The position numbers were made by a program, and so were the translations under genes. A DNA stretch of 64,000 bases, taken from Candidatus Methylopumilus rimovensis. GTDB lineage: Bacteria > Pseudomonadota > Gammaproteobacteria > Burkholderiales > Methylophilaceae. Below are positions 34,186 through 44,937 of the stretch, piece after piece. Positions within the stretch are counted from its first letter, which is position 1, and every line of letters starts with the position of its first letter. The DNA is taken from positions 682,001-746,000 of the forward strand of contig NZ_CP040986.1 of the NCBI RefSeq assembly GCF_006364615.1, read 5' to 3'. The notes beneath the pieces are model-generated. The model was not told the DNA's origin, searched no databases, and was given only the letters and a program-made list of their open reading frames with translations.

Positions 34186-36735
34186 CTATTCCTCTAAATC
34201 ATCATCAGCTTCTACGATCTTTTCGAGACCTGATAATTTTTCGTTTTCGCCTAAATTAATTAATGTGACACCTTGCGTTGCCCGACCAAGCTCTCGAATT
34301 TCACTGACGCGTGTTCGAATAAGAACACCACCTGTTGTAATTAACATAATTTCATCTTCATCACTCACAAGTTTTGCAGCAACGACAAGACCATTACGTT
34401 CACTCACTTGTATAGCTTTAACGCCTTGTGTAGCTCGTCCTGAATGTCTAAAGTCAGAGAGAACAGTTCGTTTTCCATACCCATTTTCAGTAGCCACAAG
34501 CATAGATTGTTGATCATCACTTGCAATTAGGAGTGATAGCACTTGTTGGTCTTCTTGCAATTTCATTCCACGAACGCCCCGTGTATTTCGACCCATACTT
34601 CTTACGTCTTCTTCATCAAACCAAACAGCCTTACCACCATTTGAAACCAAAACAATATCGTTGGAGCCATCCGTAATTTCAGCGCCAATTAAGAAGTCAT
34701 TGTCATCAAGATTGATCGCGATAATGCCTGACTTGCGTGGGTTTGAGAAATCTGTAAGCGGGGTCTTTTTAACTGTACCTAAAGCCGTTGCCATGAAAAT
34801 ATAATGCTTATCATCAAATTCTTTAATGGGCAAAATCGCATTAATTTTTTCGCCTTCTTGCAGAGGGAATAAATTCACAATAGGTTTACCCCGGCTTGTG
34901 CGGCTTCCTTGCGGCACTTCATATGCTTTTAGCCAATAAACTTGTCCGCGACTTGAGAAGCATAAAATGTTGTCGTGTGTATTTGCCACAAACATTTTGT
35001 CAATGAAATCATCATCTTTTGTAGTTGCTGCTTGCTTACCTCTTCCGCCACGTTTTTGCGCGCGATATTCAGCTAATGCTTGTGATTTGATATAACCTGT
35101 ATGCGAAAGTGTCACCACTACATCTTCAGGAGTAATTAAATCTTCGGTTGATAAATCTAATGCATTCTCAACAATTTCACTTCGACGTTTATCGCCATAT
35201 TGTTCTTTGATGGCTTTAAGTTCATCTGCAATAATTGCTGTGACTCTTGCAGGCGTTGCTAAAATATCAAGAAGGTCTGTGATGACATTCATAATCTCTT
35301 TATATTCGTTAACAATTTTTTCTTGTTCTAAGCCTGTTAAACGTTGTAATCTTAATTGAAGAATTTCTTGAGCTTGAACATCAGATAACTTATAGCCTGA
35401 TGCACTCAACCCAAACTCTTTTGATAAGCCTTCAGGGCGAGAGAATTCCATTGCAGCGCCGTTAAGCATTCCTTCTACGACAGAAGATTTCCATGTGCGC
35501 GCCATCAATTCTTTTTTAGCATCTGGTGGTGTCGGCGCTGCTTTAATAATTTTAATCATCTCGTCGACGTTTGCTAATGCCACTGCTAAACCTTCCAAGA
35601 TATGGCCACGCTCCCGTGCTTTTCTTAATTCAAATACTGTTCTTCTTGTAATAACTTCACGACGATGTCTTAAAAAAGCATCAAGAATTTGTTTTAAGTT
35701 AAGAAGTTTTGGTTGGCCATCAATGAGCGCTACCATGTTCATACCAAAACTATCTTGAAGTTGTGTTTGCTTATAAAGATTATTTAGAATGACATCCGGA
35801 TTTTCCCCACGCTTTAACTCAATCACAACACGCATACCTGATTTATCTGACTCATCTCGCAAATCTGAGATACCTTCAATTTTTTTATCATTTACGAGCT
35901 CAGCAATCTTCTCGATAAATGTTTTTTTATTTACTTGATATGGAAGCTCATCAACAATGAGTGCTTCACGATTACCTTTATCTAATTTTTCAACGTGTGT
36001 TCTACCTCTCATGACAACGCGGCCGCGTCCGGTTCTATATCCTTCTTTAACACCTGAAGTGCCATGAATGATTCCAGCTGTTGGAAAGTCTGGTGCTGGT
36101 ATTAACTTAATTAATGCATCAATTGATGACTCAGGTTTTTCGAGGAGCAGCAAACAAGCATCGACAACTTCATTTAAATTATGGGGTGGAATATTGGTCG
36201 CCATACCCACAGCAATACCGGAGCTTCCATTAATAAGAAGATTCGGAATGCGCGCTGGCATAATAAGCGGTTCTTGCTCAGAGCCGTCATAATTAGGGCC
36301 AAAATCAACGGTTTCTTTATCGATATCCTCTAAAAGCTCATGCGCAATTTTAGACATACGAATTTCCGTATATCGCATAGCAGCAGCATTATCACCATCT
36401 ACCGAACCGAAGTTACCTTGACCATCAACTAACATATATCGCAAGCTGAAATCTTGTGCCATACGAACGATTGTGTCGTATACAGCTGTGTCGCCATGAG
36501 GATGGTATTTACCGATCACATCACCGACAATACGCGCTGATTTTTTATAAGGCTTATTAAAGTCGTTATTAAGTTCATGCATCGCAAAAAGAACACGGCG
36601 ATGTACAGGCTTTAACCCATCCCTTACATCAGGAAGTGCTCTCCCGACAATCACGCTCATCGCGTAATCGAGGTAAGAGCGTTTCATCTCATCTTCAAGG
36701 CTGATTGGGATGGTTTCTTTGGCAAATTGATTCAT
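34186..36735 (-). CDS. gyrA: DNA gyrase subunit A
   Basis: The 849-residue subunit has a breakage-reunion domain with the catalytic tyrosine in [10 protein letters not shown], and a C-terminal beta-pinwheel with the gyrase box region [10 protein letters not shown], which distinguishes it from ParC. The quinolone-resistance region reads [20 protein letters not shown]: the position of E. coli Ser83 is threonine and Asp87 is kept. Threonine there occurs naturally in several wild-type proteobacteria. It is followed by serC with a 14-base gap. Confidence 0.97.
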   Translation of the reverse strand: MNQFAKETIPISLEDEMKRSYLDYAMSVIVGRALPDVRDGLKPVHRRVLFAMHELNNDFNKPYKKSARIVGDVIGKYHPHGDTAVYDTIVRMAQDFSLRYMLVDGQGNFGSVDGDNAAAMRYTEIRMSKIAHELLEDIDKETVDFGPNYDGSEQEPLIMPARIPNLLINGSSGIAVGMATNIPPHNLNEVVDACLLLLEKPESSIDALIKLIPAPDFPTAGIIHGTSGVKEGYRTGRGRVVMRGRTHVEKLDKGNREALIVDELPYQVNKKTFIEKIAELVNDKKIEGISDLRDESDKSGMRVVIELKRGENPDVILNNLYKQTQLQDSFGMNMVALIDGQPKLLNLKQILDAFLRHRREVITRRTVFELRKARERGHILEGLAVALANVDEMIKIIKAAPTPPDAKKELMARTWKSSVVEGMLNGAAMEFSRPEGLSKEFGLSASGYKLSDVQAQEILQLRLQRLTGLEQEKIVNEYKEIMNVITDLLDILATPARVTAIIADELKAIKEQYGDKRRSEIVENALDLSTEDLITPEDVVVTLSHTGYIKSQALAEYRAQKRGGRGKQAATTKDDDFIDKMFVANTHDNILCFSSRGQVYWLKAYEVPQGSRTSRGKPIVNLFPLQEGEKINAILPIKEFDDKHYIFMATALGTVKKTPLTDFSNPRKSGIIAINLDDNDFLIGAEITDGSNDIVLVSNGGKAVWFDEEDVRSMGRNTRGVRGMKLQEDQQVLSLLIASDDQQSMLVATENGYGKRTVLSDFRHSGRATQGVKAIQVSERNGLVVAAKLVSDEDEIMLITTGGVLIRTRVSEIRELGRATQGVTLINLGENEKLSGLEKIVEADDDLEE

Positions 36736-36784
36736 AGGATTTAGATCGATAATTTAAGTAGAAAACTACCCAAATTTTAGCATG

Positions 36785-36811
36785 TAGCAGGGCTGTATTC
36801 TTGCCCTGCTA
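36785..36811 (-). terminator. Hairpin between metZ and gyrA
   Basis: TAGCAGGGC / GCCCTGCTA forms a nine-pair stem with a nine-base loop 11 bases beyond the metZ stop. The T tract after it on the minus strand is poor, so it is a weak terminator candidate. An extended -10-like TGCTAAAAT follows it and might drive gyrA. Confidence 0.5.
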
Positions 36812-36821
36812 AAGGTATTTT

Positions 36822-37994
36822 TTAGCGTGAAAGACTAGACAAATCGGCTTTTAGGTCTTCTATATCCTCAAGGCCTACAGCGATTCTAACGAGGTTATCC
36901 TTAATACCGGCTTTTTGACGTTCTTCAAGGCTTACTCTTGAATGAGTGGTTGTTGCAGGATGTGTAATTGTAGATTTAACATCCCCTAAATTAGCTGTAA
37001 TAGAGATTAACCGAGTCGAATCAATTAGGCTCCAAGCCTCTTTTTGGTTGCCTTTTACCTCAAAAGATACAATGGCTCCTCCGGTTTTTTGCTGGGTTAA
37101 AGCAAGTTTATGCTGCGGATGGGAAGCCAATCCAGGATAGTAAACTCGATCTACCTGAGGCTGGGATTCAAGCCATGAAGCCAAATGAAGAGCGCTCTTG
37201 GAGTGCGCGTCCATACGAATAGATAATGTTTCTAAGCCTTTTAAAAATACCCAAGCATTGAAAGCGCTCATCGAAGGGCCTGCTGTTCGTAAGAATTGAT
37301 AAATTGGCTCTATCGTTTTTTTATCTGCCAGAACTGCGCCACCTAGACAACGTCCTTGGCCATCAATATATTTGGTGGCTGAATGAATAATAATATCGGC
37401 ACCAAATAACAAAGGTCTTTGAAGTGCTGGCGAACAAAAACAATTATCGACCACCAATTTAATATCTTTATGATGTGCAATTTTTGAAAGCGCTTTAATA
37501 TCCGTCACTTCAGTCAATGGATTAGACGGAGTCTCCACAAAGAAAAGTTTTGTGTTTTTTTGAATGGCTTCTTCCCATTCATTAAGATTAGTGAGTGACA
37601 CAAAAGTCACTTCTAAACCCCAACGCTTTAAAATATTACTAAAGAGTTGAACAGTTGTACCAAAGATACTTCTTGACGCCACAATATGGTCGCCTGCAGA
37701 ACATAGGCCCATGATCGTTGCTAAAATAGCTGACATACCGCTTGAAGTTGCCACACATGCTTCACTACCTTCGAGAGCTGCAAGGCGATCCTGGAACATT
37801 GTGACCGTAGGATTTGTAAAACGAGAATAGATATTGCCAGGCTCAGTACCCGCAAATCTTGCTGCAGCCTGGGATGATGAATCAAACACATAGCTTGAAG
37901 TTAAAAAGATAGCTTCAGAATTTTCACCAAACTCAGATTGTAATGAGCCTGCTCGAATAGCTTGTGTATCAAATTTCCATGGATCGTTATTCAT
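36822..37994 (-). CDS. metZ: O-succinylhomoserine sulfhydrylase
   Basis: The 390-residue Cys/Met-metabolism PLP enzyme catalyses direct sulfhydrylation of O-succinylhomoserine to homocysteine with sulfide. Motifs are YSRFTNPTVTMFQDRLAALE, ATSSGMSAI, and IIHSATKYIDGQGRCLGG with the PLP lysine. The N-terminal WKFDTQAIRAG and length fit MetZ better than cystathionine synthase (MetB), but the two are similar. It uses the sulfide made by the cys operon at 19-25 kb. It is preceded by its own promoter, a SAM-II riboswitch-like aptamer and an intrinsic terminator, consistent with repression by SAM. Confidence 0.92.
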   Translation of the reverse strand: MNNDPWKFDTQAIRAGSLQSEFGENSEAIFLTSSYVFDSSSQAAARFAGTEPGNIYSRFTNPTVTMFQDRLAALEGSEACVATSSGMSAILATIMGLCSAGDHIVASRSIFGTTVQLFSNILKRWGLEVTFVSLTNLNEWEEAIQKNTKLFFVETPSNPLTEVTDIKALSKIAHHKDIKLVVDNCFCSPALQRPLLFGADIIIHSATKYIDGQGRCLGGAVLADKKTIEPIYQFLRTAGPSMSAFNAWVFLKGLETLSIRMDAHSKSALHLASWLESQPQVDRVYYPGLASHPQHKLALTQQKTGGAIVSFEVKGNQKEAWSLIDSTRLISITANLGDVKSTITHPATTTHSRVSLEERQKAGIKDNLVRIAVGLEDIEDLKADLSSLSR

Positions 37995-38018
37995 AGTCTG
38001 TTACCTTTTTTTGGGCAT

Positions 38019-38051
38019 AAAAAAACCCGTTTCACAAAAAGCTAAAACGGG
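38019..38051 (-). terminator. Riboswitch-controlled intrinsic terminator before metZ
   Basis: CCCGTTT (38051-38045) and AAACGGG (38032-38026) form a stem with a 12-base loop, followed by seven T residues (38025-38019). It stands between the SAM-II aptamer and the metZ ribosome-binding site (AAAGGT near 38005). TTTAGCT (38046-38040), which includes the top of the stem and part of the loop, is complementary to AGCTAAA (38069-38063) of the aptamer. This is a possible antiterminator. Confidence 0.82.
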
Positions 38052-38056
38052 ACAGA

Positions 38057-38124
38057 CCTCGCTTTAGCTGTATTTTTAACGCGCCCGCAAGCTGAGAAAT
38101 AAATTATCACTCAAATCAGCGCAG
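38057..38124 (-). promoter_or_regulatory. SAM-II (SAM-alpha) riboswitch aptamer upstream of metZ
   Basis: On the minus strand the leader reads CTGCGCTGATTTGA, a variable insertion, CTTGCGGGCGCGTTAAAAAT, then ACAGCTAAAGCGAGG. This is the block order of the SAM-II class: a GCGC-type P1 strand followed by TGATTT, a TTGC element, the second P1 strand GCGCG, an A-rich joining region, and AGCTAAA with a G-rich end that closes the pseudoknot. The class senses S-adenosylmethionine and controls metA/metX/metZ-type genes, as here. The aptamer begins at the predicted transcription start. Confidence 0.85.
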
Positions 38125-38129
38125 TTCGA

Positions 38130-38157
38130 ATTATGCACGATAAAAAAAATACGTCAA
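38130..38157 (-). promoter_or_regulatory. Promoter of the metZ riboswitch transcript
   Basis: TTGACG (38157-38152) and CATAAT (38135-38130) are separated by 16 bases on the minus strand. The predicted start, near 38123, coincides with the 5' end of the SAM-II aptamer. It lies 13 bases after the purF stop codon. Confidence 0.72.
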
Positions 38158-38170
38158 GAAACGCTTAATA

Positions 38171-39700
38171 TTAAGCAGCTTCTTCTTCATTTTTAATTAA
38201 ATTTAAATCCATTTGTGTACTTGCATTTGACGGCTTATCAGATTTATTAGAGTCAGCTCGAAGCGTTTCAATATTTTTTAAATAATATTCATCAATGTCG
38301 CCTGTGATGTATTTGCCATCAAAACAAGAAGCGTCGAATTTTTTAAGCTTTGGATTGATCGATGCAATATTCTCAATCAGTGCATCAAGATCTTGATAAA
38401 TTAATTCATCCGCACCAATTTCTTCGCGGATTTCTTCGTCTGTTTTATTAGGCGCTAATAATTCTGTACGTGAAGGCATATCAATGCCATACACATTGGG
38501 AAATCTCACGGGAGGTGCCGCTGAAACTAGGTAAACTTTTTTAGCGCCCGCTTCTCTAGCCATTTGAACAATTTCTTTTGACGTTGTACCTCGCACAATA
38601 GAATCATCAACTAACAGTACATTCTTATCTTGAAATTCAATCTTAATGGGATTGAGTTTTTGTCGCACTGATTTTTTTCTTAATGCTTGGCCAGGCATAA
38701 TAAAAGTACGACCAATATAACGATTTTTAATAAAGCCTTCGCGGTAATCAAGTCCCAGTTCAAGCGCAAGCTGTAATGCGCTAGGACGGCTTGTATCGGG
38801 TATAGGGATCACTACATCGATATCTAAATGTGCCCATGCTTTTTTAATTTTTTGCGCTAAGGTCTTTCCCATATTAAGTCGTGTTTGATAGACAGAAATG
38901 CCATCAATGACAGAGTCAGGTCTTGCAAGATATACATACTCAAATATACAAGGATGATGATTAGGTTTGGCACATTGTTTAGAATAAAAATTACCATTCA
39001 TATCAATAAAGATTGCTTCGCCTGGCTCAACATCCCTTACTAACTTAAATCCCAATACATCAAGCGCTACACTTTCAGAAGCCACCATATATTCAACACC
39101 TTCTGGACTGTCGTGTTTGCCAATAACAAGCGGGCGAATACCATGAGGATCTCTAAATGCAAGTAAGCCGAAATTAGCAATCATAGAAACTACAGCATAT
39201 GCGCCTTTGCATCTCTTATGAAGTGAAGTAACAGCATCAAAAACAACGTCACTATTAAGGACAGTGCTTTTTGAAGACTCTTCAATTTCATGCGCTAACA
39301 CATTAAGTAAAACTTCTGAATCTGATGTGGTATTGATATGACGAAGATCTTGCCTAAAAATATCTTCTTTAAGTTTTTCCGCGTTCGTTAAATTTCCGTT
39401 ATGTCCTAAAACAATGCCAAAAGGTGAGTTCACATAAAAAGGCTGAGCTTCGGCAGCAGAAGATGAACCAGCAGTAGGATAACGCACATGCGCAATACCA
39501 GCATTACCAATAAGATTTCGCATATGGCGGGTATGAAAAACATCTTTCACGAGACCATTATTTTTATGCATAAAGAAAGTATTGCCGTCACAGGTGACAA
39601 TACCAGCAGCATCTTGACCCCGATGCTGAAGAACTAATAAGCCATCATAAAGTAGCTGATTAACAGGATTTTTACCGACTATTCCAAGGATTCCACACAT
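38171..39700 (-). CDS. purF: Amidophosphoribosyltransferase
   Basis: PurF catalyses the first committed step of purine synthesis, from PRPP and glutamine to phosphoribosylamine. The 509-residue protein starts MCGILGIVG, so Cys2 becomes the N-terminal nucleophile of the glutaminase domain after methionine removal. [10 protein letters not shown] and [18 protein letters not shown] lie in the same domain. The PRPP loop [18 protein letters not shown] is in the C-terminal half. It follows cvpA by nine bases, the order seen in many proteobacteria. Confidence 0.96.
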   Translation of the reverse strand: MCGILGIVGKNPVNQLLYDGLLVLQHRGQDAAGIVTCDGNTFFMHKNNGLVKDVFHTRHMRNLIGNAGIAHVRYPTAGSSSAAEAQPFYVNSPFGIVLGHNGNLTNAEKLKEDIFRQDLRHINTTSDSEVLLNVLAHEIEESSKSTVLNSDVVFDAVTSLHKRCKGAYAVVSMIANFGLLAFRDPHGIRPLVIGKHDSPEGVEYMVASESVALDVLGFKLVRDVEPGEAIFIDMNGNFYSKQCAKPNHHPCIFEYVYLARPDSVIDGISVYQTRLNMGKTLAQKIKKAWAHLDIDVVIPIPDTSRPSALQLALELGLDYREGFIKNRYIGRTFIMPGQALRKKSVRQKLNPIKIEFQDKNVLLVDDSIVRGTTSKEIVQMAREAGAKKVYLVSAAPPVRFPNVYGIDMPSRTELLAPNKTDEEIREEIGADELIYQDLDALIENIASINPKLKKFDASCFDGKYITGDIDEYYLKNIETLRADSNKSDKPSNASTQMDLNLIKNEEEAA

Positions 39701-39709
39701 TTCAGCGCC

Positions 39710-40213
39710 TTAAAAATATGTTCGTTGAGGATATTTTACATGCTTAAGGATATCTAGTGGCAAATAAACGCCTGCCTTGGCTGTAAAAGATTCGAAATAA
39801 GGTTTAATAAAAGCATCTTGCCAAGCGGAATGATTTACAAACGATGTTGATTGAATAACAAAATGACAAATCAAGCCAATAAAGATTGCGCGAACAAAAC
39901 CAAATAAGCCTCCCAATAAAATATTAGGAAATGAAAAGCCCGTATATTTAATAAATTTGTTAAGAACGGCAATCACACCCATTGAAAGAACAAGGGCAGC
40001 AATAAAAATCAAGACATAAGCGACTAAATTTCGAATCGATTCCGTATCAATCCAATGAAGTTTTGAAGCAATAACAAGAGAAAAAGATTGTGCTAAATAA
40101 AACGCAAAAAACCAAGCAATGATAGAAAGAAGTTCTCGCACAAAACCACGGTAGCAGCCAAGAAGACAAGAAACAATGATGATGATAAAAAAACCATAAT
40201 CAATAAATGTCAT
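39710..40213 (-). CDS. cvpA: CvpA family membrane protein
   Basis: The 167-residue protein has four hydrophobic segments and opens FIDYGFFIIIIVSCLLGCYR, with the family motif GFVRELLSIIAWFFAFYLA following. CvpA was named for colicin V production; a role in envelope homeostasis is known but the mechanism is not. It overlaps the SPOR gene stop by one base and lies just before purF, its usual partner. Confidence 0.9.
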   Translation of the reverse strand: MTFIDYGFFIIIIVSCLLGCYRGFVRELLSIIAWFFAFYLAQSFSLVIASKLHWIDTESIRNLVAYVLIFIAALVLSMGVIAVLNKFIKYTGFSFPNILLGGLFGFVRAIFIGLICHFVIQSTSFVNHSAWQDAFIKPYFESFTAKAGVYLPLDILKHVKYPQRTYF

Positions 40214-40770
40214 TAATTAATCTTCTTGATAATGCCTGTGATACCTGCATTTTTAATTTTAAGTAATGTGTCTTTTGCTAAAGCTTCAGTTTTAAATTCA
40301 TCTGTAATTAATCTTACTTTATCGACACCATTAATCTTAACCACTTCACTTTTAGTTTGAATATTTATTAGATTTAATTTTTGTTGAAGCGGTTTTAATT
40401 TTTCCACGTCTGAAAAAACGCCTAATTGAATGTACAAGCCGCTATTTGATAATATGATTGTTTCCTGTTTTGCCTTTGCGTCAGGTGATGATGGCGATAA
40501 TTCTTTTTTGTTTTGAGGGCTAGGTGATTCTGGAATCTCTGGTTTTATATCTGCTGGTTTAATGCTTTCGGCATTCATGTCAGCAATGACAGGTGAACTT
40601 TCCATTGAAATCTTAATAGGTTCAGTAGGTCCTTCTTCGTTACGATTTTTTAAAACAAAAGGCGCTGAAATAAGAAGAATAAATAAAAGGACACATGCGC
40701 CAAGAAGCCTCTTTTTGGCCTGGCTAATCAGTTTATCTTCTTGAGACTGTATTGAATTGTCTTCGCTCAT
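40213..40770 (-). CDS. SPOR-domain cell-division protein (DedD/FtsN-like)
   Basis: The 185-residue protein has a cytoplasmic N-terminus, one transmembrane helix (about residues 26-44), a proline- and glutamate-rich linker and a C-terminal SPOR domain (about residues 108-185; LYIQLGVFSDVEKLKPLQQK, KVRLITDEF). SPOR domains bind denuded septal peptidoglycan. The position between folC and cvpA-purF is that of dedD in gammaproteobacteria, supporting a divisome role. Confidence 0.85.
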   Translation of the reverse strand: MSEDNSIQSQEDKLISQAKKRLLGACVLLFILLISAPFVLKNRNEEGPTEPIKISMESSPVIADMNAESIKPADIKPEIPESPSPQNKKELSPSSPDAKAKQETIILSNSGLYIQLGVFSDVEKLKPLQQKLNLINIQTKSEVVKINGVDKVRLITDEFKTEALAKDTLLKIKNAGITGIIKKIN

Positions 40771-40773
40771 AAC

Positions 40774-42024
40774 TTAGGGAATAAGTTTCATAATATCGGC
40801 TACGGTAAAGAAAGAACCGAATGCGATTATTCTATCATTCCTCGCGACTTCATTGGATGCAAATTGGTACGCTTCTTGTATATTTTTAAATGGCACTATA
40901 TGCGCTGATGGATTAACTTTTTGTATGGCATTAGAAATGGTATCTATATTAGCGGCTCTCTCATTTTCAATTTCTGCAATATACCAAGCATCAATATCAA
41001 GACTTACTGCTTCAACTACGCCCAAGATATCTTTATCTCTAAGAATTGAAAATATGGCGATCGTTTTGCCAGACGCGCTATGGGCTCTTAGACTATCGCT
41101 TAAAGATCTAGCTGCATGAGGGTTATGCGCAACATCTAAAATCAAAGAAGGATTTGTTTTCACCTCCTGAAATCTACCTGGCAATAATGCTGAAGCAATA
41201 CCTTGCTGAATTGCAGCTTCAGTTAAAGGTAATTGATCTTCCATTATTTTGACAGCCATGAGTGCATTTGAAGCATTGGTAAGCTGAAAAAAGCCTTGCA
41301 AACTAGGTAATGGTAAATTCATCACAAAAGAGGAATCAATCGAAAAATCAAAGGAATCATGATGTGCTTCATAAGCAAAATCTTTACCTATTATTTTTAA
41401 TTCAGCTTGAATAGATTCGCAATGATTTATTAAAGATTGAGGAGGATCGAAGTCGCCACATATTGCTATTTTATTAGCACGATAAATTCCAGCTTTTTCA
41501 AAACCGATCGCCTCTCTTGTATGTCCTAAATAATCCATATGATCAAGATCAATGGAAGTGACAATGGCACAATCGGAATCAAAAACATTTACAGCATCTA
41601 ACCTGCCACCCAAACCTACTTCAAGAATAGCAATATCTAGATCAGCGTCGGCAAAAATAATCATGGCAGCGATCGTGCCGTATTCGAAATAAGTAAGTGA
41701 GATTTCCTTTCTAACTGATTCAATTTTTGTAAAGGCTTCACAAATAAGATCATCTGAAACAGGATCTGCTTGAATTTTAATTCGCTCATTAAAATGTAAA
41801 AAATGAGGTGAGGTATAGCAGCCTACTTTATAACCTGCCTCCTTATAAATCGACTCCAAAATAGCACAGGTAGAGCCTTTGCCATTAGTGCCACCAACAG
41901 TAATGATAGAGAAAGAAATATCTAGATTTAAACGCTCAACAACAACTTTGATACGCTCTAGAGTGAGATCAATTGTGGAGGGATGAATCGATTCAATATA
42001 CCCTAGCCAATCTTTAAGACTCAT
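40774..42024 (-). CDS. folC: Folylpolyglutamate / dihydrofolate synthase
   Basis: The 416-residue Mur-ligase-fold enzyme adds glutamate to dihydropteroate and to folates. The ATP loop GGTNGKGSTCAILESI is at about residues 43-58; YTSPHFLHFNERI and LDVAHNPHAARSL are conserved. Polyglutamylated folates support C1 metabolism here (with Fhs at 16.3 kb). It sits between accD and the SPOR gene, a conserved neighbourhood. Confidence 0.94.
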   Translation of the reverse strand: MSLKDWLGYIESIHPSTIDLTLERIKVVVERLNLDISFSIITVGGTNGKGSTCAILESIYKEAGYKVGCYTSPHFLHFNERIKIQADPVSDDLICEAFTKIESVRKEISLTYFEYGTIAAMIIFADADLDIAILEVGLGGRLDAVNVFDSDCAIVTSIDLDHMDYLGHTREAIGFEKAGIYRANKIAICGDFDPPQSLINHCESIQAELKIIGKDFAYEAHHDSFDFSIDSSFVMNLPLPSLQGFFQLTNASNALMAVKIMEDQLPLTEAAIQQGIASALLPGRFQEVKTNPSLILDVAHNPHAARSLSDSLRAHSASGKTIAIFSILRDKDILGVVEAVSLDIDAWYIAEIENERAANIDTISNAIQKVNPSAHIVPFKNIQEAYQFASNEVARNDRIIAFGSFFTVADIMKLIP

Positions 42025-42058
42025 AGGGCGATTATGTGGGAACTGGAGTGGAGTTAAA

Positions 42059-42916
42059 TTAATTTTTAGATAATTTAGATATTAAATTAACAAGTTTCTT
42101 TTTCATGTCACGGCGATCTACAATCATATCAATCGCGCCATGTGATAAAAGAAATTCAGACCGCTGAAATCCTTCAGGAAGTTTTTCTCTTACCGTTTGC
42201 TCAATCACACGAGGGCCAGCAAATCCAATCAATGCCTTAGGTTCTGCAATAATGACATCACCTAACATAGCAAAACTGGCAGATACACCACCCATAGTAG
42301 GATCGGTAAGAATTGAGAAGTATGGTAATTTAGCCTCGCTTAACTTAGTTAAAGCAGCGCTTGTTTTTGCCATTTGCATAAGCGATAACAGACCTTCTTG
42401 CATGCGAGCACCACCACTTGCAGAGACGCATATAAATGTTGCTTTAGATTTAATTGCAGCTTGAATGCCACGCACAAATTTTTCACCAACGACAGACCCC
42501 ATAGATCCGCCCATGAATTTAAATTCAAAAGCAGCTATCACCGCAGGCTTACCCTCTATCGAACCTTGCATCACAACCATCGCATCTTTTTCATTAAGAT
42601 CTTTTTGTGATGATTTAATGCGATCAGCATAACTTTGCGTATCATTAAATTTTAAAGAATCTAGTGGTTGAATCTGCGCACCAATTTCTTTTCTTTTTTC
42701 TTTATCTAATATGGTATCGATGCGCGCGCGGGCTGAAATTCTGTTATGAAAAGAGCACTTTGGACATACTTCCATGTTTTGCTCAAGATCTGTACGATAA
42801 AGAACCGCCTGGCATGATAGGCATTTACACCACAAACCCTCAGGAATATTTTTTTTAGATACGCTACCAACGATGCGTTTTATTTTGGGAGGTATGACGT
42901 TTTTTAACCAGCTCAT
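42059..42916 (-). CDS. accD: Acetyl-CoA carboxylase carboxyltransferase subunit beta
   Basis: The 285-residue subunit carries a four-cysteine zinc ribbon at the N-terminus ([11 protein letters not shown] and CPKCSFHNR, about residues 28-58) and a crotonase-fold carboxyltransferase domain with [20 protein letters not shown] and [14 protein letters not shown]. With AccA it transfers carboxyl from biotin to acetyl-CoA, the first step of fatty-acid synthesis. It lies 16 bases after trpA; this trpA-accD-folC order is common in beta- and gammaproteobacteria. Confidence 0.96.
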   Translation of the reverse strand: MSWLKNVIPPKIKRIVGSVSKKNIPEGLWCKCLSCQAVLYRTDLEQNMEVCPKCSFHNRISARARIDTILDKEKRKEIGAQIQPLDSLKFNDTQSYADRIKSSQKDLNEKDAMVVMQGSIEGKPAVIAAFEFKFMGGSMGSVVGEKFVRGIQAAIKSKATFICVSASGGARMQEGLLSLMQMAKTSAALTKLSEAKLPYFSILTDPTMGGVSASFAMLGDVIIAEPKALIGFAGPRVIEQTVREKLPEGFQRSEFLLSHGAIDMIVDRRDMKKKLVNLISKLSKN

Positions 42917-42932
42917 ATATTCACTCGACTCA

Positions 42933-43727
42933 TTAATTAACAGCTTCTCTTAATTCTTTCATTAACTTTGAAATATTGTGAATTAAATTATCTTTATTTG
43001 AATTCTCAATTTCCTGAACCATGCGACTGCCTACTACAACGGCATCAGAAATTTTAGCAACTTCTTTTGCTGTTGCCGCATCCCTTACTCCAAAACCTAC
43101 ACCAATCGGAAGTTTTGTTAATTCACGAATAATGCCTACTTTGGATTTCACTTGTTCAATATCGATATTAGCAGCACCTGTTACGCCTTTAAGTGAGACG
43201 TAATATAAGAATCCAGAAGCTTGTTCGATAATTAATTTTACTCTATCCAATTCTGTCGTTGGTGATAATAAAAAAATACTATCTATGTTCTTTTCATTAA
43301 GAAGTTTTGTAAATTGTTTACATTCTTCAGGCGGATAATCTACTGTGATAATTCCATCCACATCAGAAGCTTTCGCTCTTTCCACAAAAGTCTCTGCACC
43401 AATTGCTTCAATAGGGTTTGCATAGCCCATCAAGATAATAGGTGTTTTATTATCTTTTTCTCTAAAAGCTTTTACCATTTTAAATACGTGGGACAAACCT
43501 ACGTGATGCGCTAAAGCTCTTTCACTTGCCCTTTGAATGGTAGGTCCGTCTGCCATCGGATCTGAAAATGGGATACCCAATTCAATCATATCAGCACCCG
43601 CATCAACCAAAGCGTGCAACATTGACACAGTTAAATCAGGATGCGGGTCACCTGCTGTAATGTAGGGAATTAAAGCTTTTTTATTTTTTTCTTTAAGCAC
43701 TTGAAATGTATTTGTGATTCTCGACAT
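42933..43727 (-). CDS. trpA: Tryptophan synthase alpha chain
   Basis: The 264-residue TIM barrel cleaves indole-3-glycerol phosphate to indole. Catalytic Glu lies in [20 protein letters not shown] (about residues 46-65) and catalytic Asp in [13 protein letters not shown]. It begins seven bases after trpB and acts in the alpha2-beta2 complex that channels indole to TrpB. Confidence 0.96.
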   Translation of the reverse strand: MSRITNTFQVLKEKNKKALIPYITAGDPHPDLTVSMLHALVDAGADMIELGIPFSDPMADGPTIQRASERALAHHVGLSHVFKMVKAFREKDNKTPIILMGYANPIEAIGAETFVERAKASDVDGIITVDYPPEECKQFTKLLNEKNIDSIFLLSPTTELDRVKLIIEQASGFLYYVSLKGVTGAANIDIEQVKSKVGIIRELTKLPIGVGFGVRDAATAKEVAKISDAVVVGSRMVQEIENSNKDNLIHNISKLMKELREAVN

Positions 43728-43734
43728 ATAAATT

Positions 43735-44937
43735 TTACAAGTTGATATTTGAAATTTTAGCTACGGTATTGATGTCTTTATCCCCACGGCCTGATAAATT
43801 CACAAGAATCACTTGATCGGGCTTCATTGTTTTCGCAAGCTTCTCTGCATATGCTAGAGCATGGCTAGTTTCAAGCGCTGGAATAATACCTTCGGTAAGA
43901 CATAGACTATGAAAAGCATCCAAAGCCTCTGTATCTGTAACAGCAACATATTCAGCGCGCTTAATATCTTTTAACCAAGCATGCTCAGGGCCAACGCCTG
44001 GATAATCAAGACCGGCTGATATTGAGTGTGTTTCAATAATTTGACCTTCTTCATTCTGCATTAAGTAAGTTCGGTTGCCATGCAACACACCTATCGGACT
44101 ATTGGCAGTTAAAGGTGCTGCGTGCTTGCCCGTTTCAATACCATGCCCTGCAGCTTCAACGCCAATTAATCGAACTTCGCGCAAATCTATATAGGGATAA
44201 AAAATACCCATCGCATTAGAACCACCACCGACACATGCGACCACCGCATCTGGTTGCCGGCCAAGCATTTCATTCATTTGCGTTTTACATTCAACACCCA
44301 CGACAGAATTAAAATCACGAACCATCATAGGATAAGGATGAGGTCCTGCCACAGTACCTATGATATAAAAGGTAGTAGAGATGTTAGTAACCCAATCTCT
44401 CATGGCTTCATTAAGCGCATCTTTTAGAGTTTTAGATCCACTTTCTACTGGTACAACCGTAGCGCCAAGAAGTTTCATGCGGTATACATTAGGCGCTTGT
44501 CTTTTAACATCTTCAGCTCCCATATAAACTACGCACTCAAGACCTAAACGTGCTGAAATAGTCGCTGTTGCAACCCCATGCTGCCCTGCTCCTGTCTCGG
44601 CTATGATGCGAGGCTTGCCCATACGTTTCGCAAGTAAAGCCTGGCCTACAGTATTATTGACTTTGTGAGCGCCTGTATGATTTAAGTCTTCCCGCTTCAA
44701 ATAAATTTGAGCGCCACCCACTCGATCAGACCATCTTTTAGCATGATAGATTGGACTTGGTCGACCCACAAAATGCTTTAAGTCATAATGAAGTTCAGCA
44801 AGAAAATCCGGGTCATGGCGATACTTTTCATACATCACTCTTAATTCATCGAGCGCTTCAATCAAAGTTTCTGCGACAAATACACCGCCAAATTGACCAA
44901 AATGGCCTTTTTCATCTGGCATATCATACGGCTGCAT
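43735..44937 (-). CDS. trpB: Tryptophan synthase beta chain
   Basis: The 400-residue PLP enzyme joins indole and serine to give tryptophan. The PLP lysine lies in [16 protein letters not shown], and the phosphate-binding loop in [18 protein letters not shown] ribosome-binding site supports the start at 44937, which overlaps the trpF stop by 14 bases. A start five codons later (MPDEKGHF) is also possible. Confidence 0.96.
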   Translation of the reverse strand: MQPYDMPDEKGHFGQFGGVFVAETLIEALDELRVMYEKYRHDPDFLAELHYDLKHFVGRPSPIYHAKRWSDRVGGAQIYLKREDLNHTGAHKVNNTVGQALLAKRMGKPRIIAETGAGQHGVATATISARLGLECVVYMGAEDVKRQAPNVYRMKLLGATVVPVESGSKTLKDALNEAMRDWVTNISTTFYIIGTVAGPHPYPMMVRDFNSVVGVECKTQMNEMLGRQPDAVVACVGGGSNAMGIFYPYIDLREVRLIGVEAAGHGIETGKHAAPLTANSPIGVLHGNRTYLMQNEEGQIIETHSISAGLDYPGVGPEHAWLKDIKRAEYVAVTDTEALDAFHSLCLTEGIIPALETSHALAYAEKLAKTMKPDQVILVNLSGRGDKDINTVAKISNINL

